Shown piece after piece: positions 16,298 to 25,086 of a stretch of DNA of 64,000 nt (within the stretch, counting starts at the first letter, position 1; each line of letters starts with the position of its first letter). Source of the DNA: Sphingomonadales bacterium. GTDB taxonomy: Bacteria > Pseudomonadota > Alphaproteobacteria > Sphingomonadales > Sphingomonadaceae. The notes beneath the pieces were generated by a model. The model was given only the letters and a program-made list of their open reading frames with translations. It ran no database searches and was not told the DNA's origin. Position numbers and translations under genes: made by a program. The stretch covers positions 142,599 through 206,598 of the forward strand of contig JANYGX010000017.1 of assembly GCA_025362295.1 (NCBI GenBank), in the 5' to 3' direction.

Positions 16298-18418
16298 ATG
16301 TCGTTAAACAGCATTTTAAATACAGCATACACCGGACTTTCAACATCACAGGATGTTCTGCGGTCGATCTCCAATAACATTGCCAATGTTAACACCCCTG
16401 GCTATGGCCGCGAGGTTGTGCACCTTGAGGCGTTGGCATACGGATCAGGCAGTGGTGGTGTTAAAATTTCTGAAATTGAGCGTGTTGCCAATCAATACTT
16501 GCAGCAGTCCGCACTCAGTGCAACATCCGATGCAGCGAGTTCAAGCGTTCTTGCAAGTTTTCACAAGCAGTTGCAGAATTTTATCGGCGACCCAAATGCT
16601 GGATCGACAATTGCCAATCGCGTTAACACTTTATTCAGCAGTTTGAGTGAGGTCGCAAATTCACCAAGTGATATCGCTCTCAGGCGGCAAGCGGTGAATA
16701 GCTTGCAGGATTTACTTGGTGAAGCACAGACTTTAGGGAGCGATATCCAATCCCTGAGAACAGATGCCAGTAACCAACTGGATGCTTCGATTAAATCGGC
16801 TAACGACCTGATCAGTCAGCTTGGAACATTAAACCAGCAAATATCGGAAAAAGAGGTGATTGGCCAAACACCTTCGGGATTATATGAACAACGTGATCTG
16901 GCAATCAGTAAGCTCTCAGAATTAATTGATGTTCATGCTGTCAAACAAAATGACGGCACTGTATTGTTGCAAACAACTTCAGGCGTTACTTTGCTGGATC
17001 GTAATACTCGACGCGCTCTGTATAACAGCCCTGGTGTTGTTGCTGCTGGAACCAGTTTCCCGGCGATCAATATCGTGAATGTGAACGCGAATTCGGGCAC
17101 GACGCAAGATACGGGATTCACTTTGGACAGCAATGTATCAAGCGGCAAAATACGGGGCTTGCTTGATTTGCGTGACGGTGATTTATCACAACTGGCAGAT
17201 GAGCTTGGTTCATTTTCTGCAACATTTGTTGACAATCTGAATGCGTTGCATAATCAAAATTCGGCCGTTCCTCCGCCAACAGTGCTCAGTGGTAAAAATA
17301 CTGGCTTGTTGTCCACGGATTTATCTGGCTTTACTGGTAAAACAACATTTGGCATTGTGGCGGCTAATGGCATTCTTGCCCAAAAATTTACACTTGATTT
17401 TGACGGCCTGCCAGCAGGGGCGACAATAGCCGATATTACCACAGCTATAAACACTGGCCTTGCCGGGGCAGGCACAGCCAACTTTGTTGATGGAAAATTT
17501 ACATTGATAGCGGCTGCCCCCAATACGGGCGTTACACTGGGCGAGGATGTGGCCACGGCGAGTAGCCGATCCGGTCGGGGTTTTTCACAAACTTTTGGTC
17601 TGAATGACCTTATCACAACGTTCCAACCGACAAACTTTGACACTGGGTTGCAGGGCACGGATGCACATGGCTTTAATGCTGGCGGCACAATCAGTTTTAA
17701 TATTCAGGATAGCAATAACGCTATTGTAAAAGCACAATCTGTGACTCTCAGCGGCAGCAGTGTTAACGATATTTTAACACAACTTAACGACCCGGCTGGT
17801 CTTGGCCAATATGTTACGTTTTCGCTCGATGCCAAAGGGCACTTATCCGAAATACCAAAACCCAATAAAGGTAATTTGATCGTCAATGTTATTTCGGATT
17901 CAACATCACGAGGCAGCACAAAAATATCTCTATCACAATTTTTTGGACTAGGTCGCGGTATACAATCCTCTGCTGCCTTCAATAATACAGTGCGTGCCGA
18001 TATTGCAGCAGATCCATCAAAACTGGCGCTTGCGCAATTTGGCACGTCAACAGTTATTGGCGCTCAGGCCATCGGCGCCAACGATGGCCGAGGGGGCGCA
18101 CAATTACGTGATTTAAGTTTGAAGAGCATCGATTTTTCAAATTCTGGCGCGCTTGGCAAAGTTACCACAACGCCAACCGGCTATGTTGGATCATTTTTGG
18201 CAGATGCCGCACAGCGCGCGGCCCGGGCAACCACGAGTGATAAAGATAACACGGCCCTGCTCTCAGCAGCAGTGAAACAGCAACAAGATTTTCAGGGCGT
18301 TAACCTCGACGAAGAGCTGGCACATCTTGTGGTCTACCAAAACAGCTATAACGCCGCTGCGCGGTTGGTGACCACGGCGCGCGATCTATACGATACTCTC
18401 ATTGGCATTCTTAAATAA
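16298..18418 (+). CDS. flgK: Flagellar hook-associated protein 1
   Basis: A 706-residue FlgK, the first hook-filament junction protein. The N-terminus (LNSILNTAYTGLSTSQDVLRSISNNIANVNTPGYGRE) has the flagellar rod/hook signature ANVNTPGY, and the C-terminus (NLDEELAHLVVYQNSYNAAARLVTTARDLYDTLIGIL) is the matching helix that pairs with it. The 300 or so residues between are variable Ser/Thr/Gly-rich domains. ATG at 16298 is chosen over the longer GTG frame at 16250 because it gives the standard N-terminus. flgL follows after 15 bases. A sigma-54 promoter lies upstream. Confidence 0.93.
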   Translation: MSLNSILNTAYTGLSTSQDVLRSISNNIANVNTPGYGREVVHLEALAYGSGSGGVKISEIERVANQYLQQSALSATSDAASSSVLASFHKQLQNFIGDPNAGSTIANRVNTLFSSLSEVANSPSDIALRRQAVNSLQDLLGEAQTLGSDIQSLRTDASNQLDASIKSANDLISQLGTLNQQISEKEVIGQTPSGLYEQRDLAISKLSELIDVHAVKQNDGTVLLQTTSGVTLLDRNTRRALYNSPGVVAAGTSFPAINIVNVNANSGTTQDTGFTLDSNVSSGKIRGLLDLRDGDLSQLADELGSFSATFVDNLNALHNQNSAVPPPTVLSGKNTGLLSTDLSGFTGKTTFGIVAANGILAQKFTLDFDGLPAGATIADITTAINTGLAGAGTANFVDGKFTLIAAAPNTGVTLGEDVATASSRSGRGFSQTFGLNDLITTFQPTNFDTGLQGTDAHGFNAGGTISFNIQDSNNAIVKAQSVTLSGSSVNDILTQLNDPAGLGQYVTFSLDAKGHLSEIPKPNKGNLIVNVISDSTSRGSTKISLSQFFGLGRGIQSSAAFNNTVRADIAADPSKLALAQFGTSTVIGAQAIGANDGRGGAQLRDLSLKSIDFSNSGALGKVTTTPTGYVGSFLADAAQRAARATTSDKDNTALLSAAVKQQQDFQGVNLDEELAHLVVYQNSYNAAARLVTTARDLYDTLIGILK

Positions 18419-18433
18419 TAGCAGGATACATCT

Positions 18434-19357
18434 ATGACACGCATAGCCAGTTTTACTAGCAGCCAGACATTGATCGATGGTGCGCTCAATCGTCAGGGAG
18501 AAATTGCCATACTTCAGAACCAGATCGCGTCTGGTAATAAATCAACACAATATCAGGGGTATGATGCTGATGTTGGAGCACTGGTGACAACAAAAGCTTA
18601 TGATGAGCGCACAGGCACGTACATAAAAACAAATAATGAGTTAAGTAACCGACTATCAGAAAATGATGCATTTTTAACCCAGGCTGTGGATTCCGCACGC
18701 AGTTTCAGGGATACGGTTTTTAACGCTATTGGGCAGCAGGATGGCACGGCATTTCGTCAAAATATTGATTCACAATTTCAGTCTGTGACCAGTGCACTTA
18801 ACGGACAATTCAATGGCCAGTATTTGTTTACGGGTTCGCAAACCAACAACAAACCTATTACGGTCAGCACATTGAACGATCTGGCGGCCCTGCCAACCTC
18901 CGATGCGGCTTTTGCTAACGACACAGTCAAAGCAACAAGTCGTATCGCAGACGATACAGATATTTCGCATGGCGTTCTGGCAAGTGAAACGGCATCTGGC
19001 GTGTTCAAGGTTTTTCGAGATATTGCTCGATATGATGCATCTGCGAATGGACCACTCAGTGGAAAGTTGACCACGGCGCAGCAAACGTTTCTTGAAGGTA
19101 AACTTGCTGAACTTGATACAGCCATACAGGCAACGCAGACACAGCAATCGCTGAATGGTATTAATCAAAAACGCGTTGACGAGGTAAACATTACGCAGAA
19201 AGCACGTAAAAATTCCTCGGAAAAACTAGTGGGCGATATTGAAGGTGTTAATTCTGCGGAAGCAATCAGTAAATTGACACTTGATCAAACAGCATTGCAA
19301 GCATCGTATCAAATTATCAGCAGTCTTTCAAAACTTTCGTTAACGAATTTCCTTTGA
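18434..19357 (+). CDS. flgL: Flagellar hook-associated protein 3 / flagellin-like
   Basis: A 307-residue FlgL, the second junction protein between hook and filament. It has the flagellin-type N-terminal coiled helices (LIDGALNRQGEIAILQNQIASGNKSTQYQGY) and C-terminal helices (EAISKLTLDQTALQASYQIISSLSKLSLTNFL), with LNGQFNGQYLFTGSQTNNKP in the middle, a stretch typical of FlgL. It is in an operon with flgK. The intergenic region after it is AT-rich with no hairpin, so reading into the DUF2336 gene is possible. Confidence 0.9.
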   Translation: MTRIASFTSSQTLIDGALNRQGEIAILQNQIASGNKSTQYQGYDADVGALVTTKAYDERTGTYIKTNNELSNRLSENDAFLTQAVDSARSFRDTVFNAIGQQDGTAFRQNIDSQFQSVTSALNGQFNGQYLFTGSQTNNKPITVSTLNDLAALPTSDAAFANDTVKATSRIADDTDISHGVLASETASGVFKVFRDIARYDASANGPLSGKLTTAQQTFLEGKLAELDTAIQATQTQQSLNGINQKRVDEVNITQKARKNSSEKLVGDIEGVNSAEAISKLTLDQTALQASYQIISSLSKLSLTNFL

Positions 19358-19451
19358 TTTACATAGTTAAATAAATTTTAATGTGATTAGTTTAAAATTT
19401 GAATATTAACAGGTTGGTTAGGCCTGATGAAATGAGAGTTAAGGCTTGCGC

Positions 19452-20573
19452 ATGGCATACATAGACACTACGAAGCTCATTCAGCTTGCCTCAGAGCGCA
19501 CAGTGACTGCAAAAACACAATTAACCAATGCCATTATAGATTTATTTCTGCCTGCCGATCAGCGGTTGACAGAACAGCAACGCGCCTTGATGGGCGATGT
19601 TTTAGGCAAGCTTGTAACATCAATTGAATCAGATGTGCGTGTTCACCTGGCAGAGGCCATTATGAATGCCGGTGTTGGTCTGCCTGACCTGGAACGTTTG
19701 CTGGCAAACGATGAAATCGAAATTGCCCGTCCGGTTCTGGAGGCAAGTCACGTCTTGCATGATCGTGACCTGATAGAAATTGTTATTAACCGTTCCGATG
19801 AACACCGTTTGTCGATTGCATTGCGCGATCATGTTTCGAGTGATGTGAGCGAAGTTATTGTAGATCACGGCAGCCCGGATGTTATTGAAGCACTTTTGCG
19901 CAACGAAAATGCCGTTATTTCCAGGCGCGCCATGGAATACCTTGTCTCTGAAAGCAAACGCTACGACCGCTTTCAGGAACCGTTGCTTAATCGTAATGAC
20001 TTGCCAATTGAATTGGTTCATCGCTTGTATTGGTCGGTATCAGCCGCTCTCAAGCGGCATATATTGCGCAACTTTTCCGTTAATGAAGTACAACTTGATA
20101 AATGTGTGCAAGACGCAGCGCGGCGCGCTATGGCTGAATATGAAACCGGGCAAAATGCACAAGCAAGAGCCATGCGTCTGGCTCGGCAGTTGCACGACGA
20201 TGGTGAGCTCAACGATAATTTTTTGTTGAGAACCTTGCGACAACGACGCTTGAATTTGTTTGTTGCCTGTATTGCCGAGCGCGGCAGTATGAATTTTTTA
20301 ACGGCATGGAAAATCATATACGATACGGGATACGAGAGCTTTATTGTGTTGGCAAAAGCCATTGAGATGAGCAGGGATATCACGACATCAATTGTTTTGC
20401 TTCTTTCAGATGTGAATGCGCCTAAATCACCAAAAAACACTATGGTTTTGGGAGCTATTGTTGGTTTATTTGATGAGTTGGACCACCATCATGCTGAGCG
20501 TGTGTTGGCGCTATGGCAACGCGATATCGGCTATCAATTCGCCTTGGACGCGCTTGCCGAAGTCCATCAATAA
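19452..20573 (+). CDS. DUF2336 domain-containing protein
   Basis: A 373-residue soluble, almost wholly helical protein of the DUF2336 group found in alphaproteobacteria. Repeated short helices with conserved acidic and hydrophobic positions (LARPVLEASHVLHDRDLIEIV-type units, IALRDHVSSDVSEVIVDHG, VISRRAMEYLVSESKR) look like HEAT-type repeats, which suggests a binding platform. Its role is not established. ATG at 19452 is preferred because AAGG lies eight bases before it; the frame itself opens at a TTG six bases earlier. It follows flgK-flgL and is separated from the histidine kinase gene by only five bases, so a link to motility or cell-cycle signalling is plausible. Confidence 0.82.
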   Translation: MAYIDTTKLIQLASERTVTAKTQLTNAIIDLFLPADQRLTEQQRALMGDVLGKLVTSIESDVRVHLAEAIMNAGVGLPDLERLLANDEIEIARPVLEASHVLHDRDLIEIVINRSDEHRLSIALRDHVSSDVSEVIVDHGSPDVIEALLRNENAVISRRAMEYLVSESKRYDRFQEPLLNRNDLPIELVHRLYWSVSAALKRHILRNFSVNEVQLDKCVQDAARRAMAEYETGQNAQARAMRLARQLHDDGELNDNFLLRTLRQRRLNLFVACIAERGSMNFLTAWKIIYDTGYESFIVLAKAIEMSRDITTSIVLLLSDVNAPKSPKNTMVLGAIVGLFDELDHHHAERVLALWQRDIGYQFALDALAEVHQ

Positions 20574-20578
20574 GCGCC

Positions 20579-22192
20579 ATGCCGGATTTATGCACAGCTT
20601 TTAGTAATCCATATGTTGAAATTGCGCATAATGTAGACGCGATAATGCATCTGACCGAATCAGCTATTGTTAATGGAACACTGGCAGATATGACCCTGAA
20701 TTTGGCAAATCAGGCAAAAATAGGTCTTGTGCATGTTGATATGCAAGGTGTGATTATTAATGAAAATATGCATTTTCAGGCCTTAAATAATCATTTGGGT
20801 GGCAATAAAAACATTATGGTGCCCGGTTTCAGAGCCGTTAGCAATCGCATGATTATGCAAGCTAAAATGATAACACGTCCGTTATTACTTGAGTTTTCAA
20901 ATGAAATCCGTCATTTCTGGGTTCGTTATAGCCCCGTTATGGATTCGGACAATAATGTGACAGGCGTATTTGGCGCATTTCAAGATTGGTCAGCAGAATT
21001 GTCTCGAATCAATGAGGCAATGCGCGATAAGGCACGTTTTCGTGATTTTGCGCGCGCATCCTCTGATTGGTTTTGGGAAACCGATATAGATTTTCGATTT
21101 ACGGCACTTTCTGACCGCATCACAGCCTTGGTCGGTATTCTGGCTTCTGAATTTATCGGCAAACCAATTGACACACTTGGTCGATTAATGCCGAATTTGA
21201 ATGGCGAAAAAACCATTCACCGTGCTCGGGCAGAATTTATTCCATTTCGGGATCAGTTATTCGAGATGCTTGATACAAACGGCAGTATAATCCGGTTTCA
21301 CCTCGCGGGCGTGCCCCTTTACGACAGCGAAGGTAAATTTCGCGGTTATCGCGGTGCTGGTACGGACGTGACAAAAAGCTATACCATGGAAGCAGAAACA
21401 ATGCGGGCGCGACAAAGTCTGGAAATGACTATGACCGAACTGCAACGCAAGAATATTACCCTTGATATTACGTCCGGTCACGCACAGACAGCGCTTAAAG
21501 TTAAGAATGAATTTCTGGCTGCCATGAGCCATGAGCTTCGTACGCCTCTAAACGCGATTATAGGTTTTGCAGAGGCGATGCATTTGCAAGTCTTTGGGCC
21601 GATTGAAAATCGTTATGCATCTTATGCTAAAGACATTGAAAATGCCGGCTTGCATTTGCTGGGCCTGATCAACGATGTACTTGATGTTTCAGTTATAGAA
21701 TCTGGTGATATCACGCTTAGTAGAGATATTATTGATCTGCATCCCTTGGTCGTACAGGCCAAAGCACTTATAGCGTTGCGCGCTGATGCAAAGAAAATTA
21801 ATTTGGATGCTGTTGCCATCCCTGAAAATACACTAGCTTTTGCCGATGAAAGACGTGCTTTGCAAATACTGGTGAATCTTCTCACCAATGCCGTAAAATT
21901 TACGCCAGAGAAAGGCATGATCGGTGTCGATATAAACCCTGATGTTATGGCTGGTCGTCATATGGCGTTGACTGTCTGGGATACAGGGCTTGGTGTGGCT
22001 GCGGAAAACCATGAGCGTATTTTTGAAAAATTCCAGCAAGTGACCGGCGAAGTCTATAAAGGCAAGCCTGAAGGCACAGGTCTTGGTTTGCATATCTCCC
22101 GAGAACTAGCACGGTTGATGCAGGGCGATATTACGCTGGAAAGTTCGATTGATAATGGATCACGTTTTACGGTTACTTTACCGCTTGAATAG
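20579..22192 (+). CDS. PAS-domain sensor histidine kinase, cytoplasmic
   Basis: A 537-residue histidine kinase without membrane segments. Two PAS-like regions precede the kinase (about residues 30-150 and 165-290, the second containing WFWETDIDFRFTALSDR and YRGAGTDVT). The phosphoacceptor His is in AAMSHELRTPLNAIIGFAEAM, and the ATPase domain has NLLTNAVKFTP (N box), VWDTGLGV (G1) and EGTGLGLHISRELA (G2). No response regulator is encoded beside it, so its partner is elsewhere. It is close in layout to PleC/DivJ-type kinases. ATG at 20579 follows the DUF2336 stop by five bases; the 3' end is three bases from the convergent ABC-F gene. Confidence 0.87.
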   Translation: MPDLCTAFSNPYVEIAHNVDAIMHLTESAIVNGTLADMTLNLANQAKIGLVHVDMQGVIINENMHFQALNNHLGGNKNIMVPGFRAVSNRMIMQAKMITRPLLLEFSNEIRHFWVRYSPVMDSDNNVTGVFGAFQDWSAELSRINEAMRDKARFRDFARASSDWFWETDIDFRFTALSDRITALVGILASEFIGKPIDTLGRLMPNLNGEKTIHRARAEFIPFRDQLFEMLDTNGSIIRFHLAGVPLYDSEGKFRGYRGAGTDVTKSYTMEAETMRARQSLEMTMTELQRKNITLDITSGHAQTALKVKNEFLAAMSHELRTPLNAIIGFAEAMHLQVFGPIENRYASYAKDIENAGLHLLGLINDVLDVSVIESGDITLSRDIIDLHPLVVQAKALIALRADAKKINLDAVAIPENTLAFADERRALQILVNLLTNAVKFTPEKGMIGVDINPDVMAGRHMALTVWDTGLGVAAENHERIFEKFQQVTGEVYKGKPEGTGLGLHISRELARLMQGDITLESSIDNGSRFTVTLPLE

Positions 22193-22195
22193 GTA

Positions 22196-24022
22196 TTACT
22201 CGCTTACCTGCATCCCCTCAACAAGCGCTGCCAGTTCAAGCCAACGCTCTTCTTTAATATTCATGTCTGTTCGTGCTTTGCCAAGCTCTTCATTGAGCTT
22301 GTCAAAATGCCTCGGATTTTTCTGATACAGACCAGCATCAGCGAGCTGATTTTCATATATTCTGATCTGACGCTCAAGTGCTGTGATATCTTTGGGAAAC
22401 GTGTCAAAATCACGCTGATCTTTATATGTAAGCTTAATCTGCTTTTTAACACTATGTGCTGTCTCAACTTTGGGAGAAGAATGAATAGAATATGATTTTA
22501 GTTTAACCTTGCGTTTTGCCAGCCAGTCAGAATATCCACCAGCAATTATGTCAACATTACCTTCGCCGTCTAGGCCCAGAACGACGTTCACCGTACGATC
22601 AAGAAAATCACGATCATGGCTGACGATAAGCACAGTACCATCATAATCACTGATCACTTCCTGCAGCAGGTCGAGAGTTTCAAGATCTAGATCATTGGTG
22701 GGCTCATCAAGCACCAATAGCGATGACATGCGAGCAAATTCCTTTGCCAGCAATATACGCGCGCGTTCGCCACCAGAAAGTGTTTCAACTTTTACCTCAG
22801 AGAGTTTTGGATCGAATAGAAAATCTTTGAGATAACTGGCAATATGCTTTCGCTCGCCGCGCACATCGAGCCAATCCGCGCCATTGGTCAGCACTTCACG
22901 CACGGAGAGGCCAGGGATAAGCACGGATCTTTGCTGGTCAATGGTCACCATTTCATTGGTTTTTGCCAAGCGAACAAAACCCTCATCAGGCTCAAGTTTT
23001 CCGGTTAGCAAATTCAAGAGCGTGGTTTTACCCGCACCATTGGATCCTATGATACCAAGCCGATCACCACGCGCCACTTTCAGCGAGAACGGCTTGATAA
23101 CGGTGCGGGTGCCGTACGTTTTCGAAATCGACTTTGCTTCAATAACAATTTTTGTTTTCTGGTCACCGGCTTCAAGCACAAGCTTTGCTGTATTGCTTTG
23201 GCCACTCATGGCTTTGCGTTGGTCTCGCATTTCATAGAGTTTTGCCAGGCGACCCTGATTGCGCCGACGTCGCGCTGTCACACCGCGCTCCAGCCAATGC
23301 TGTTCCAGTCGTAGTTTGGCATCCAGTTTGTCCGCTATTTTTGCTTCTTCTGCAAAAACCTGCTCTTGCCATTCCTCAAAGCCACCAAAGCCGATTTCCT
23401 TGCGGCGAAGGCTGCCACGTTCCAGCCAAAATGTGGTGCGGGTTAATTTTGAGAGAAAGGCACGGTCATGGCTTATAATCACTTGAGCACCGCTGAAACG
23501 CTGCAAACGTTCCTCCAGCCAGTCAATGGCCATTATGTCGAGGTGATTCGTTGGCTCATCAAGCAGCAACACTGATGGGTCCAGCGCCAGTGCCCGAACA
23601 AGTGCCGCACGCCTGGCCTCGCCGCCTGAGGCACGGGTAGACACCTTATCAAGATCAAGGCCCAGTTCGTCTGCAATGGCTTCTATCTCATGCGGTGCTG
23701 CCCCTTGAAGCGTGATTTTACCATCATTCACAACCGGGCTTAAAGCATAATCCCTGAGCGTGGCATAAAGCCATACAGGCGGTTCCTGCTCAAGATAAAC
23801 AACTGAAATGCCTGAATTAAGTCTTTTAATTCCCGCATCAAGTTCTTGTGTGCCAGCCAGCAAGCGCATAAGCGTGGATTTACCGGCCCCATTGCGGCCA
23901 ACCATCGCAACCCTGTCTTTGGGGGCAATATAAAGATCAATACCTTCAAACAACCATTGGGATGATTGTCGGACACCGGCATTTTCAAGGGAGAGAATCG
24001 GAGGAGCCATAAAAAAAGACAT
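22196..24022 (-). CDS. ABC-F family ATPase (Uup-like)
   Basis: A 608-residue ABC-F protein with two ATPase domains and no membrane part. Domain 1 has Walker A GRNGAGKST (about residues 42-50), a signature RASGGEARR and Walker [12 protein letters not shown]; domain 2 has [23 protein letters not shown] and [13 protein letters not shown]-terminal coiled coil (DITALERQIRIYENQLADAG...) is the mark of the Uup branch, which binds branched DNA or ribosomes. Family members act on ribosomes or in DNA metabolism rather than transport. An alternative start four codons downstream (24010) is equally possible; no good ribosome binding site is seen for either. Confidence 0.9.
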   Translation of the reverse strand: MSFFMAPPILSLENAGVRQSSQWLFEGIDLYIAPKDRVAMVGRNGAGKSTLMRLLAGTQELDAGIKRLNSGISVVYLEQEPPVWLYATLRDYALSPVVNDGKITLQGAAPHEIEAIADELGLDLDKVSTRASGGEARRAALVRALALDPSVLLLDEPTNHLDIMAIDWLEERLQRFSGAQVIISHDRAFLSKLTRTTFWLERGSLRRKEIGFGGFEEWQEQVFAEEAKIADKLDAKLRLEQHWLERGVTARRRRNQGRLAKLYEMRDQRKAMSGQSNTAKLVLEAGDQKTKIVIEAKSISKTYGTRTVIKPFSLKVARGDRLGIIGSNGAGKTTLLNLLTGKLEPDEGFVRLAKTNEMVTIDQQRSVLIPGLSVREVLTNGADWLDVRGERKHIASYLKDFLFDPKLSEVKVETLSGGERARILLAKEFARMSSLLVLDEPTNDLDLETLDLLQEVISDYDGTVLIVSHDRDFLDRTVNVVLGLDGEGNVDIIAGGYSDWLAKRKVKLKSYSIHSSPKVETAHSVKKQIKLTYKDQRDFDTFPKDITALERQIRIYENQLADAGLYQKNPRHFDKLNEELGKARTDMNIKEERWLELAALVEGMQVSE

Positions 24023-24078
24023 ATGTTCATGTCGAATTCAGGCTGGCAAGTCATAATATGATCCGGTAAGGAGCAGTT

Positions 24079-24396
24079 ATGAAAAAAAATATAATATTAA
24101 TTGGAATAATGGCCGTTTTAGAGGGTGGTTTTGGCTTTAGCCCTGCTTCGTTTGCTCAAGATCATGTTTCTGCATATCAGTGTGTCCAGTCTGGCCAATG
24201 CCTTCCGCTTGAACAAGTTCTCGCGGCTGTGCACGGGCGCTCGCAGGGTGAATTGATTGGCAACGACCTTGATGAAAGTCAGGCCAGATTTAGTATTTTC
24301 GTTTATCGCCTGACATTTTTGCGTCATAACGGCAAGGTTATGCGCATGGATGTCGATGCGCACAGCGGTAAGATTATTAATCAGGAAGGCCGCTAG
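24079..24396 (+). CDS. PepSY-like exported protein
   Basis: A 105-residue protein with a signal peptide (MKKNIILIGIMAVLEGG... cleaved near SFAQD) and a short C-terminal domain ending VYRLTFLRHNGKVMRMDVDAHSGKIIN, the Y.L..L...G....V.VDA.TG.I pattern of PepSY. PepSY proteins are thought to inhibit proteases or sense in the periplasm. It stands 27 bases before a response regulator/kinase pair, an arrangement often seen in rhizobia and relatives, so it probably takes part in the signal input or is a target of that system. Confidence 0.82.
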   Translation: MKKNIILIGIMAVLEGGFGFSPASFAQDHVSAYQCVQSGQCLPLEQVLAAVHGRSQGELIGNDLDESQARFSIFVYRLTFLRHNGKVMRMDVDAHSGKIINQEGR

Positions 24397-24423
24397 AGCC
24401 TTTCCAGCTTCAAGGTACAATAC

Positions 24424-25086
24424 ATGCGATTGTTGATTGTAGAAGACGAGCCTGTGCTTGCACGGCAGCTCAACGAAGCCCTTGAAAACTTCGGCTATGC
24501 AATTGATATGGCCGCTGACGGTGAGGAAGGGCATTTTCTTGGCAGCACAGAAGAGTATGATGCGGTTATACTTGATCTGGGCCTTCCGAAGCTTGACGGC
24601 GTTACTGTTCTGGAACGCTGGCGCATGGAAGGCAGAACAATGCCTGTGCTGGTGTTGACGGCGCGTGAAAGCTGGTCAGACAAGGTTGCCGGCCTTGATG
24701 CCGGTGCCGATGACTATTTAACCAAGCCGTTTAAGATGGAGGAATTGCAAGCTAGGCTCCGTGCGTTGATACGCCGTGCATCAGGTTTGGCATCTCCAGA
24801 ATTATCATGTGGTACAGTGCTGTTGGATACACGCAATAGCCGTGTAACAGTTGATGGCGCTGCGGTTAAACTGACAGCGCAGGAATATAAACTGCTTGGT
24901 TATCTCATGCACCACAAAGGTAAAGTGATTTCGCGTACGGAATTGACAGAACATATTTATGATCAGGATTTCGACAGAGATTCGAACACTATTGAGGTTT
25001 TTATCAACCGCATTCGCAAAAAAATGAATATAGACATCATCAAGACTGTTCGTGGTCTGGGGTATGTTCTTGAAGATCCAGCTTGA
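24424..25086 (+). CDS. OmpR/PhoP-type response regulator
   Basis: A 220-residue regulator. The receiver domain (residues 1-115) has the acidic pair in VEDEP, the phosphoacceptor Asp in AVILDLGLPKLDG (about residue 51), Thr in VLTARES and Lys in YLTKPFKMEEL. The DNA-binding winged helix follows (LTAQEYKLLGYLMHHKGKVISRTELTEHIY...TIEVFINRIRKKM..VRGLGYVL). It overlaps the sensor kinase gene downstream by 23 bases, which fixes the pair. It resembles PhoP/FeuP-like regulators of envelope functions. Confidence 0.92.
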   Translation: MRLLIVEDEPVLARQLNEALENFGYAIDMAADGEEGHFLGSTEEYDAVILDLGLPKLDGVTVLERWRMEGRTMPVLVLTARESWSDKVAGLDAGADDYLTKPFKMEELQARLRALIRRASGLASPELSCGTVLLDTRNSRVTVDGAAVKLTAQEYKLLGYLMHHKGKVISRTELTEHIYDQDFDRDSNTIEVFINRIRKKMNIDIIKTVRGLGYVLEDPA

